Part shown: positions 15,816 to 22,574 of the stretch, piece after piece
How positions within the stretch are numbered: the first letter of the stretch is position 1
How the letters are laid out: each line of letters starts with the position of its first letter
NCBI GenBank assembly: GCA_034437795.1
Contig: DAOTTI010000093.1
Span: 1-27,910 of the forward strand
Direction: 5' to 3'
Source: DAOTTI01 sp034437795
GTDB lineage: Bacteria > Chloroflexota > UBA11872 > UBA12225
DNA length: 27,910 nucleotides
Notes under the pieces: model-generated
The model's input: only the letters and a program-made list of their open reading frames with translations
Databases searched by the model: none
Told to the model about the DNA's origin: nothing
Program-made: the position numbers and the translations under genes

Positions 15816-16736
15816 ATGAGAAAAATTGGCGCAAATCCAGAGTTCTATGTGCTTGTAGCCGCTACAGGACTTAGTGCGTTCATTTCCGTTTTAGACTTCT
15901 TTGGCTTGCTCGAATCTATTCCTTGGTTAGCCACTCGGATACCAACCTTGGTATTGCTTCTCGTTAGCGCAGTATTGGGTTATTTGGTTGTGGAAAGAAG
16001 GAACAAACTAGACGCTATCGAATCGCTCATACGAACAGGTAATCGAGAAACTCTATCAATTGTAGGAACAGGAGTAGATCGAATAATCAACGCTCTAAAA
16101 GGCGTTGATGTTCGTTTCTTTGAACGTCGAGAAGATTTCCTCATTTACCTCGAACAGAGAGTCAAAATTGCGCAACGTTCGATTGATGTTACTCATTTCG
16201 GGCTGTCCTCACCAAGTAGTGAAACTATTTTAGGACAGCGTTACTATGATACGTTCTCGAAAGTTGTAAAACAAGGCAAGGTTAAGGTTAGGAGAATTGT
16301 GATTGTGAGAGACCAAGCCCAATTTCAATGGGTATGTCAAATGCTAGAAGAGTTTTCTAAGTTTTCTGGACACTCCTTTTTTCTTGGCTGCTACACTCCT
16401 CCATCGTACTATATTCGTATGTTGAATATGATTATAATTGATAGAGAAGAGGTCTTTATAGCCGGGGGAGAGAGAATACCCAGTTACGATGTAAAGACGA
16501 TATGGGTCAAGCACAGTGACTTCACAAATGTAATTCAAGAACACTTCGATGTCTTATGGCGGGACTCAATACGACTCAATGAAATGGGCGTCCGTCAAAA
16601 CCTTTTGAATCAATTGGAAAGCGCAGTCCAGAAATCATTAGAAAGGCAAGAAGGTGTAACTCAACAGGATCATACTCAAGTGCAAGGGGCCGCCCAACAA
16701 GCGCTTCCAGCCGACCGTGCTCCGCTCGGCGGCTGA
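15816..16736 (+). CDS. Two-TM membrane protein, possible phospholipase D-like domain (integron cassette 1)
   Basis: This 306-residue protein has two predicted transmembrane helices at about residues 10-31 and 41-59, followed by a cytosolic domain. The soluble part has alternating strands and helices (VKIAQRSIDVTHFGL, KVRRIVIVRDQAQFQWV, MLNMIIIDREEVFIAGG, HFDVLWRDS) that recall PLD-like folds, but I see no clear HxKxxxxD motif, so an active nuclease or lipase is not supported. The gene is strikingly AT-rich next to the surrounding DNA, a sign of distant origin. AAAGGA precedes the ATG. The last ~16 residues (GAAQQALPADRAPLGG) are encoded by the attC site itself, a typical cassette feature, and are probably not part of the ancestral fold. 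A defence effector is a guess from architecture and context only. Confidence 0.75.
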   Translation: MRKIGANPEFYVLVAATGLSAFISVLDFFGLLESIPWLATRIPTLVLLLVSAVLGYLVVERRNKLDAIESLIRTGNRETLSIVGTGVDRIINALKGVDVRFFERREDFLIYLEQRVKIAQRSIDVTHFGLSSPSSETILGQRYYDTFSKVVKQGKVKVRRIVIVRDQAQFQWVCQMLEEFSKFSGHSFFLGCYTPPSYYIRMLNMIIIDREEVFIAGGERIPSYDVKTIWVKHSDFTNVIQEHFDVLWRDSIRLNEMGVRQNLLNQLESAVQKSLERQEGVTQQDHTQVQGAAQQALPADRAPLGG

Positions 16737-16752
16737 ACCCGACCGGTTGGGC
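16692..16752 (+). other. attC recombination site 1
   Basis: R'' GCCCAAC (16692-16698) and R' GTTGGGC (16746-16752) are perfect inverse complements, and R' fits GTTRRRY. Between them CAGCCGACCG and CGGCGGCTG pair with one extra base on one side, the unpaired-base pattern that gives attC its strand polarity. It is 61 bp long, a normal short attC. It contains the stop codon of the preceding cassette gene. This is the only site of the three with an intact terminal core. Confidence 0.87.
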
Positions 16753-16804
16753 GGATAGCACCAAGGCTGTCCATGCACCGTACACCGGTTCTTGGAGGTA
16801 GACG

Positions 16805-17869
16805 ATGAGCGAAACGATGGATGAAGCGAAGGCTGAGGCGTTCGCCGGAAGGATGATGGCGCTGCTCAATGACGCGTCCTTGGGAATGCTGGTGAGCATC
16901 GGGCATCAGACCCGCCTCTTCGATACCATGGCCGAAATGCCAGCGGCAAGCAGTGACGGCATTGCCCAAGCCGCTGGGCTTCAGGAGCGCTACGTGCGGG
17001 AGTGGCTAGGGGGCATGGTCGTGGCCCGGATCGTCTCGTACGACCCGGCCACCAAGACGTACGTGCTTCCTCGCGAACACGCCGCCTTCCTTACACGATC
17101 AGCCGGCTCGAACAACCTCGCCTTTTTCACGCAGTACATCCGGCTGCTTTCCGCCGTTGAGGGGGATGTCATCCGTGCTTTCCGCGAAGGCGGTGGCGTC
17201 GGCTACGAGAAGTATCCCGACTCTCAACGGCTTCAGGCGGAGGAGAGCGCAGCGCTGTTCGACACGGCGTTGGTCGAGGCGATCTTGCCCTTGGCCCCCG
17301 GGCTAGTGGAGCGCTTGCGTTCTGGCATCGATGCGGTCGACCTCGGAACCGGCCAAGGGCATGCCGTCAACGTCATGGCACGCGCATTGCCCAACAGCCG
17401 TTTCGCGGGTGTGGATTTCTCGCCCGAAGGCATAGAGGCCGCACGCGCCGAAGCAGCCGGGTGGAAGCTTCCGAACGCCCGCTTCGAGGTCGCCGACATC
17501 GCCGCCGGGTTGCCCGGGGACTTCGATCTCGTGACCGCCTTCGACGTCATCCACGATCTCGCCAAGCCCAGGGTCGTTCTGGCCAATATCTGCCGCTCCC
17601 TGCGCCCGGAAGGCGTTTTCCTGATGATGGACATGGCGGCTTCCAGCCGCTTGGAAGAGAAGCTTGACCACCCGATCGGTCCGCTGCTTTACGGGGCGTC
17701 GGTCATGCATTGCATGACCGTCTCACTGGCGCAGGGTGGCGAAGGACTGGGAACGATGTGGGGCGAACAGATGGCGCAGGAATATCTGAAAGATGCTGGG
17801 TTCTCCCACGTCCAGGTCCATCATCTGGAAGGCGACCCGATGCACGTCTTTTACGTCGCGCGCTGTTAA
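16805..17869 (+). CDS. Winged-helix SAM-dependent methyltransferase (integron cassette 2)
   Basis: This 354-residue class I methyltransferase has an N-terminal winged-helix-like region (about residues 20-100, including LFDTMAEMPAASSDGIAQAA and QERYVREWLGGM). The Rossmann SAM-binding domain follows: motif I VDLGTGQGHA, motif II-like FAGVDFSPEGIEAA, and DLVTAFDVIHDL. The layout resembles O-methyltransferase-like small-molecule methyltransferases; no DNA-methylase motifs are present. GGAGG precedes the ATG at 16805. It lies between attC1 and attC2 and so forms a single-gene cassette. Its GC content is much higher than that of cassette 1. The substrate is unknown; modification of an antibiotic or metabolite would suit a cassette gene but is speculation. 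Confidence 0.87.
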   Translation: MSETMDEAKAEAFAGRMMALLNDASLGMLVSIGHQTRLFDTMAEMPAASSDGIAQAAGLQERYVREWLGGMVVARIVSYDPATKTYVLPREHAAFLTRSAGSNNLAFFTQYIRLLSAVEGDVIRAFREGGGVGYEKYPDSQRLQAEESAALFDTALVEAILPLAPGLVERLRSGIDAVDLGTGQGHAVNVMARALPNSRFAGVDFSPEGIEAARAEAAGWKLPNARFEVADIAAGLPGDFDLVTAFDVIHDLAKPRVVLANICRSLRPEGVFLMMDMAASSRLEEKLDHPIGPLLYGASVMHCMTVSLAQGGEGLGTMWGEQMAQEYLKDAGFSHVQVHHLEGDPMHVFYVARC

Positions 17870-17886
17870 ATTGATGTTGGTTGGCG

Positions 17887-17946
17887 GCCCAACAAGAGCA
17901 TGCAGCGGACGGCGCTGCGCGCCGCTGCTGATGCTGAGCCTTAGGG
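17887..17946 (+). other. attC recombination site 2, decayed R' box
   Basis: R'' is an intact GCCCAAC (17887-17893). The arms GCATGCAGCGG and CCGCTGCTGATGC pair with two extra bases bulged out, as in attC. The R' position reads CTTAGGG instead of GTTRRRY, so the conserved first G and last pyrimidine are lost. It starts 17 bp after the methyltransferase stop. The architecture is convincing; recombination at the altered R' box is doubtful. Confidence 0.75.
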
Positions 17947-17980
17947 AGGCAAAAACGAGGTAGAGAAGGACAACCCAGCC

Positions 17981-18487
17981 ATGAGCCAGCCACTCCGAAC
18001 AAAGGTCCCGCGGTACTCGCTGTTCGAACCCGCCTCACTGGCGAGTTCGAAGGCCATGAAGGGAAACCGAGCAACGGATACCCACCCAGAAGTCGCGCTG
18101 CGGCGTGCACTCTGGGCAATGGGAGCCCGCTATCGCAAGAACGTCCTAGACCTCCCCGGGAAACCCGACCTCGTGTTTTCCGGTGCGCGCCTGGTCGTCT
18201 TCGTAGATGGGGATTTCTGGCATGGACGGCACTGGAAGAGTCTTCGGCGCAAGTTGCGGTCCCGAGCTAACCCAGGTTACTGGCTGAAGAAGATCCAGGC
18301 GAACCGCGAACGGGACCGTTGCACTACGGCTCAGCTCCGCGGTCGAGGTTGGCGGGTACTAAGAGTGTGGGAAGGCGAAGTGCTATTGGACGCATCACGA
18401 GTGGCTCAGCGGATACTCGCCGCCTGCGAGCAGCAATCGTCCCGAAGCAACTCCTTTGGCGACGACGCTACCAGGGCCCACGCATGA
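17981..18487 (+). CDS. vsr: Very-short-patch repair endonuclease Vsr (integron cassette 3)
   Basis: Vsr nicks DNA 5' of the T in T:G mismatches that arise when 5-methylcytosine deaminates, and so protects methylase sites from C-to-T mutation. The 168-residue protein carries the family core: MKGNRATDTHPEVALRRALW, GARYRKNVLDLPGKPDLVF with catalytic Asp63, VVFVDGDFWHG (His81), and YWLKKIQANRERDR. The position that is Cys or His-rich after FWHG in many Vsr proteins is RHW here, so zinc binding may differ. The start at 17981 has AAGGA about ten bases upstream. Its stop overlaps the next gene by ATGA, indicating translational coupling. A cytosine methyltransferase two genes downstream gives the expected partner. 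Confidence 0.9.
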   Translation: MSQPLRTKVPRYSLFEPASLASSKAMKGNRATDTHPEVALRRALWAMGARYRKNVLDLPGKPDLVFSGARLVVFVDGDFWHGRHWKSLRRKLRSRANPGYWLKKIQANRERDRCTTAQLRGRGWRVLRVWEGEVLLDASRVAQRILAACEQQSSRSNSFGDDATRAHA

Positions 18488-19485
18488 CGAGTTCACCATA
18501 CCGCTATTCGGACGTTGACGCTGCGAGGGCTTTAACGGCGGTTATCGGCCAAGCGCGGTGGGAAGCCGTCGCGCTTGCGCACGGCTTCCTTGCGATGCTT
18601 GAGGGCCAAAGCGAAGAGCAAGCTGCGCGCGTTGCCCGCGAGAGGGGCGTCACGACTCTGAAGGACAGCCGGCAACTCCTGAGCCGTTGCCGCACCCAAG
18701 GATTCCTTTCCACACTGAAGCCAAGGAAGAAAGTCGGCTCGGCCGAGAATCCCGTCACCAAGCTGTTCCCCGCCGCGGTTACAGAGGAGCGCTTCCTTGA
18801 GCTAGCTGGCGAACTCTGCGACCGTGCAGGACTTTCATGCGAAGACGAACGCGAGACCGGTCACTCGCTGGTCGACTTCACCCTTCGGCAGGGATCAGAG
18901 AGCCTCCCGATCAACATCAAGACTGCCAGCACAGCATTCGAGAAGGCGAGGGACATTGTGGGGCTGGATCCGGACGACTGCATACCAATCCCCGTTTACA
19001 AAGCGTCCGCGGCTCTCGAAACCCACCCCAGTCTTCTCTACGTGGTATCGGTCGACTTCACGCTGGTTCCGACTCTTGATCGGCTTCTTCCCGAGCTCTT
19101 TTCTCGGGACGAGAGTATCGTCTGGGATTTGCTCAACAAGCACGAGGGGCCACGCCTTCGTACTGCTGAGGATGCCTTTGTCTTCGCGACCGTCCGTCGA
19201 TACTGGGAGGCTATACGTGAAAAGGTGAAGGATACTCCGTTTCACGCTGTTTCCGCGCGGAAGGCTATCCGTGTGCTGCAAACAAAGCCGAAGCGAACAC
19301 CCGGAATTGGTCTGCGCGCGTGGGGGACAGGCGCAGACGCAGAGGTAAATGTACATCTCTCCATACGAGAGGACACTACTCCCTGGTACGAGGTTTCCAA
19401 GCGTATTGAGCAGCGGGGCCTCAGCGACGTGATCGCTGCTATCAATCGCCAGCGGCAGGAATGGGTGTATGACCCGGAGATCTAG
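18484..19485 (+). CDS. Putative type II restriction endonuclease of the vsr-methylase operon (integron cassette 3)
   Basis: This 333-residue protein has no family that I recognise. It lies between vsr and a C5 cytosine methyltransferase gene, overlapping vsr by ATGA at 18484 and ending 5 bp before the methylase start. That is the standard place for the cognate restriction enzyme. A helical region at about residues 10-80 (QSEEQAARVARERGVTTLKD) looks like an HTH-type DNA-binding segment. Around residues 124-148, ETGHSLVDFTLRQGSESLPI followed by NIKTA resembles a PD-(D/E)xK nuclease core, with Asp131 and Lys146 but Asn at the usual acidic position. The ATG at 18484 is preferred; an upstream extension in the same frame only shadows vsr. 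Restriction activity and specificity are inferences from context. Confidence 0.75.
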   Translation: MTSSPYRYSDVDAARALTAVIGQARWEAVALAHGFLAMLEGQSEEQAARVARERGVTTLKDSRQLLSRCRTQGFLSTLKPRKKVGSAENPVTKLFPAAVTEERFLELAGELCDRAGLSCEDERETGHSLVDFTLRQGSESLPINIKTASTAFEKARDIVGLDPDDCIPIPVYKASAALETHPSLLYVVSVDFTLVPTLDRLLPELFSRDESIVWDLLNKHEGPRLRTAEDAFVFATVRRYWEAIREKVKDTPFHAVSARKAIRVLQTKPKRTPGIGLRAWGTGADAEVNVHLSIREDTTPWYEVSKRIEQRGLSDVIAAINRQRQEWVYDPEI

Positions 19486-19490
19486 CGGAA

Positions 19491-20825
19491 ATGGTTAACC
19501 TAACCGTCGTGAGTCTGTATACCGGCGCGGGCGGACTCGATTACGGTTTCGAAGCAGCCGGCTTTCAAACGCGCGTCGCTGTGGAGATGGATCGAGACTG
19601 CTGTGCAACCCTTGCGGCGAATCGGGATTGGCCAATTATTTGCGATGACATAAGCCGCGTGACGAGCGCTAGAATCCTTGACGTTGCGGGGCTGCGAAAG
19701 GGAGAGGTCGATGTACTCATAGGAGGGCCTCCCTGTCAACCGTTCTCCAAGTCGGGCTATTGGGTGAATGGGGATGCCGGTCGCCTCCGCGACCCGCGAG
19801 CATCTACCTTGTTCGAATACATGCGCTGCGTTCGGGACCTTCTTCCGCGCGTGTTCTTGCTCGAAAACGTACACGGAATCAGCTACTCGGGGAAGGAGGA
19901 GGGGTTCTTACTGCTTGAGCAACTCACGCGGGAGATCAACCGCAAAGAGGGAGTGAACTACTCGCTGTCCTGGAAAGTATTGGATTCCATGCATTATGGC
20001 GTTCCTCAGACGCGCGTTCGTTTCTTTCTCGTGGCGCATCGTGATGGCATCCTATTCAGGTTTCCGTCGCCGACCCACGCTCCCGGGCAGGTTCCCGCGC
20101 AAGGGACATTGATGGCGATGAGCGAGCCGGCCCCACTTGTTACGGCCTGGGACGCGATTGGCGGGTTCACACCGCCCGCGAACGAAGACCTTCGTGTACG
20201 CGGCCGCTGGGCCGACTTACTGCCGACCATCCCTGAAGGTCAAAACTACCTGTGGCATACGACCCGGGGAGGCGGAGTCCCTCTCTTTGGCTGGAGAACA
20301 CGTTTCTGGAGCTTCTTGCTCAAGCTTGCCAAGGACCGTCCCTCGTGGACGATTCAAGCCCAGCCTGGACCAGCCATTGGCCCCTTCCACTGGGAGAACA
20401 GACGTCTAAGTATTGAGGAAATGGCTCGGCTCCAGACGTTTCCGAAGGATCTGACCTATGTTGGGAGTCGCCTGTCGGTGCAGCGCCAGCTCGGCAACGC
20501 TGTTCCTTCGCTGCTCGCTGAGGTGCTAGCCCGTGAGATCAGGAGTCAGCTTCTTGGTTGTCCAGTCGAGGGAAGGCCCGTGCTTGAAGTGAAGCCCCGC
20601 CGGCCCGTTCCTCCGCCCGAGCCAGTCAAGCCCGTTCCGCAGAAGTATCTTGTGCTTAAGGGCGATCACCCGGATCACCCTGGAGAAGGGAGGGGTAGTC
20701 GCGCAATTCAGCGCACGTCTGCTCAGAGCGAGTCAAGTCTCCGCGGCGCTTCTAGGATCGCACACGAGGATTGTGGAGTTAGGAAACACGGTGAACTCAT
20801 GATCTCCTGCGACGGGCCTGCCTGA
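19491..20825 (+). CDS. C5 cytosine-specific DNA methyltransferase (integron cassette 3)
   Basis: This 444-residue DNA (cytosine-5) methyltransferase has all main motifs in order: motif I VSLYTGAGGLDYGFEAAGF, motif IV GGPPCQPFSKSG with nucleophile Cys82, motif VI LLENVHG (Glu124), motif VIII PQTRVRF, and motifs IX-X RLQTFPKDL with QLGNAVPSLLAEVLA. The target-recognition region lies roughly at residues 195-310. The last ~70 residues are Pro-rich and low-complexity beyond the usual end, and the stop falls within attC3, so the tail is partly cassette-end sequence. It protects its site from the upstream endonuclease, while Vsr repairs its deamination products. The recognition sequence cannot be read from the protein. 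Confidence 0.93.
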   Translation: MVNLTVVSLYTGAGGLDYGFEAAGFQTRVAVEMDRDCCATLAANRDWPIICDDISRVTSARILDVAGLRKGEVDVLIGGPPCQPFSKSGYWVNGDAGRLRDPRASTLFEYMRCVRDLLPRVFLLENVHGISYSGKEEGFLLLEQLTREINRKEGVNYSLSWKVLDSMHYGVPQTRVRFFLVAHRDGILFRFPSPTHAPGQVPAQGTLMAMSEPAPLVTAWDAIGGFTPPANEDLRVRGRWADLLPTIPEGQNYLWHTTRGGGVPLFGWRTRFWSFLLKLAKDRPSWTIQAQPGPAIGPFHWENRRLSIEEMARLQTFPKDLTYVGSRLSVQRQLGNAVPSLLAEVLAREIRSQLLGCPVEGRPVLEVKPRRPVPPPEPVKPVPQKYLVLKGDHPDHPGEGRGSRAIQRTSAQSESSLRGASRIAHEDCGVRKHGELMISCDGPA

Positions 20826-20883
20826 CAACCGGCTGCAGCGGACGGTCCGGTGCGCGGCCCGCCGCTGAACCGGGGCGGTAGAC
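20820..20883 (+). other. attC recombination site 3, decayed ends
   Basis: It aligns with the other two sites: R'' GCCTGAC (20820-20826, one change from RYYYAAC), AA, then the arms GCAGCGGACGG and CCGCCGCTGAA. It ends in R' GGTAGAC (20877-20883), one change from GTTRRRY. It is 64 bp long and contains the methyltransferase stop codon. It closes the three-gene cassette, making that cassette about 2.9 kb. The arms are convincing, but the core boxes are worn. Confidence 0.7.
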
Positions 20884-21016
20884 GCCCCGAACGCTGCGCG
20901 TCGGTCCCACCTCGTCTTCGAGACCCGGGGCATACCCTTTGTTCGATTCGCTCCGAAAGACCCCGCGCTCGGAAGCTTGAAGCTGCCCGGCCCTTCCGAG
21001 TGGGCTTCCGAGCGGG

Positions 21017-21526
21017 ATGGACCTTGTCGAGTTGCGCAAACGCCCGGAGGGCAAGACCCTTGAGTTCAAGTGCGAGCGATCCGCGCCGGAGGCCGCGCTT
21101 CGTACGATCGTGGCCTTCGCGAACACCGCGGGCGGGGTGCTCCTCATCGGTGTCGAGGACGAGAGTGGGCACGTTCGCGGCGTCGCCGAACCGCTCGACC
21201 TGGAGGAGCGCCTGGCCAACCCGTGTAACCCGCGCTCGGGAGACGCCGATGGCACGCGCCAGCTCGGCCCGAGAGGAATACTTGCCGTCGGCGAGTGCCT
21301 GCTGCCATTCCCGTGCGAGGATGAGGCCGCTCCGGCGTTCACTGTGCCTCGGGCGCGCGGAGTGCGCAGCCTCCCAGTCGGCCGGTGGCGTCCCCTCGAT
21401 ACGCTACGCGAAGCGAGTTGCCCTGAGCGGCGCGCACCGCACCGTCCCCGCGAAGATCGTGAAGCTCAAGAAAGGTCGGGATTTCCCCCGCCTCGGGGAG
21501 AGCCATGCGTCTCGGCATTAATCTGA
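21017..21526 (+). pseudogene. Schlafen AlbA_2-domain protein, decayed (possible cassette 4)
   Basis: Residues 1-70 match the AlbA_2 DNA-binding domain: VELRKRPEGKTLEFKCERSA, then IVAFANTAGGVLLIGVEDES, GVAEP and LEERLAN. Full-length relatives continue with a conserved RIxP region and a C-terminal winged helix. Here the sequence after LEERLAN turns into low-complexity residues with no similarity, so a frameshift or deletion near 21210-21240 is likely. The open frame overruns the start of the epimerase gene at 21505. It follows attC3 without a recognisable attC of its own. AlbA_2 proteins are often regulators or defence-linked, but no function should be assumed for this remnant. Confidence 0.65.
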
Positions 21527-22344
21527 TGGCCTGGGCCGGCACGGTCGGCCCGGCCGAGCTTGACCTCCTCCCCCACATTGCCGCCCTCGGCTACGACGGC
21601 GTCGAGCTCCCCATCTTCGCGCCGGACGCGATCGACGCCACGGCGGTGCGCCGCGCCTGTGACGCCGCCGGCCTGGCCTGCACCGTCTCCACGGCACTCC
21701 CCCGGCACGCCAGCCTGCTCGCTCCGGCCACGCGCCCCGCTGGCGTCCAGTATCTGGATCGGTGCGCCACCGTGGCCGCCGCCTGCGGCGCGACGCTCGT
21801 CTGCGGGCCCATCTACCATCCCGTGGGCCTGCTCCCCGGCCGGCCCCGCACTGCGAGCGAGTGGCGCTCCTGCGTGGCCGGGCTGCGCGCCGCCGGCGAC
21901 CGCGCCGCGACGCGCGGCGTCACCCTCGCCGTCGAGATCCTCAACCGCTTCGAGACCCACTTCGTGAACACCGTCCAGGACGCCCTGGCCCTGCTGGACG
22001 AGGTGGACCACCCGCACGTCGCCCTCCACCTGGACACCTTCCACCTGAACATCGAGGAGAAGCGCATCCCACAGGCCTTCCAGGCCGCCCTGCGCCGCCT
22101 GGCCCACGTCCACGCCGCCGAAAACGACCGCGGCAGCGTCGGCAGCGGCCACATCGATTGGCCGGCCATCCGCGACGTGCTGCGCGCCGGCGGCTACCAG
22201 GGCTGGATCGTCGCCGAGACGTTCACCGGCAAGATCCCCGAGATCGCCGCCGCCACCGCCATCTGGCGCCCCATCGTCCCCGACGGCTGGACCTACGCCC
22301 GCGAGTCCATCGCCTTCCTGCGCCCCCTCTTCAGCCGCGAGTAA
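21505..22344 (+). CDS. Sugar phosphate isomerase/epimerase, D-tagatose/D-psicose 3-epimerase-like
   Basis: This 279-residue TIM-barrel protein belongs to the xylose-isomerase-like (AP endonuclease 2) fold. Four metal or catalytic residues are visible: Glu144 (AVEILNRFE), Asp177 (LHLDTFH), His203 (HVHAAEN) and Glu238 (VAETF). The spacing between them (33, 26, 35) equals that of D-tagatose 3-epimerase as I recall it (Glu152, Asp185, His211, Glu246). The expected reaction is C-3 epimerisation of a free ketose with a divalent metal. GGGAG sits five bases before the ATG. The gene starts immediately right of the integron remnant and overlaps the tail of the AlbA_2 frame by 22 bp. A choline-sulfatase-like gene follows on the same strand after a 230-bp gap with a tandem repeat. 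The precise sugar is uncertain. Confidence 0.88.
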   Translation: MRLGINLMAWAGTVGPAELDLLPHIAALGYDGVELPIFAPDAIDATAVRRACDAAGLACTVSTALPRHASLLAPATRPAGVQYLDRCATVAAACGATLVCGPIYHPVGLLPGRPRTASEWRSCVAGLRAAGDRAATRGVTLAVEILNRFETHFVNTVQDALALLDEVDHPHVALHLDTFHLNIEEKRIPQAFQAALRRLAHVHAAENDRGSVGSGHIDWPAIRDVLRAGGYQGWIVAETFTGKIPEIAAATAIWRPIVPDGWTYARESIAFLRPLFSRE

Positions 22345-22390
22345 CCCCCTCTCCCGAGAAGGTCGAGTGCCCTCTCCCTTTGAAGTCGAG

Positions 22391-22510
22391 CTCCCTCTCC
22401 CCTTGGGAGAGAGCCAGAGCACGGGCCCCTCCCTCGCCACTCGCTACTGGTTCCCTCTCCCCTTGGGAGAGAGCCAGAGCACGGGCCCCTCCCTCGCTCC
22501 TCGCTACTCG
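22391..22510. repeat. Two 60-bp tandem repeats with GGGAGAG hairpins
   Basis: Units 22391-22450 and 22451-22510 differ at only about four positions. Each starts with a small hairpin CTCTCCC-CTT-GGGAGAG and ends in TCGCTACT-type sequence like that seen at 13976-14008. The near-identity indicates recent duplication or ongoing slippage. It occupies the gap between the epimerase and sulfatase genes. Confidence 0.85.
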
Positions 22511-22574
22511 CTACTCATCGCTCCTCCCCTGCGCGGCAGTAACGCCTCCGCCGGCCGTGGTACCCTGACGCCCC

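Larger units (their letters stand above)
15106..21500 (+). mobile_element. Degenerate chromosomal integron: intI remnant, attI-like site, three attC sites, four cassettes
   Basis: The order is a C-terminal integron-integrase fragment (15106-15568), an attI-like region with GTTRRRY cores (15718-15749), then cassettes separated by attC-type sites at 16692-16752, 17887-17946 and 20820-20883. All three sites align from their R'' box (GCCCAAC, GCCCAAC, GCCTGAC), through AA and a shared CAGC-G-ACSG arm, to a pairing CGSCGGCTGA-type arm. Cassette genes all lie on the plus strand, and two of them end inside their attC, as is common for cassette genes. Base composition jumps from about 40% GC in the first cassette to near 67% in the second and under 60% at the start of the third, by eye on sampled lines. 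The integrase is dead and two of the three terminal R' boxes are mutated, so the array is probably fixed. The right boundary near 21500 is where host-like sequence resumes and is approximate. Confidence 0.82.

Noticed and set aside
20778..20784. GTTAGGA as an extra attC core
   Set aside because: The last base is not a pyrimidine, no paired arms surround it, and it lies inside the methyltransferase gene.
21339..21578. Short minus-strand frame (79 codons) across the integron/host border
   Set aside because: No conserved domain or ribosome binding site could be supported, and it overlaps the epimerase start.
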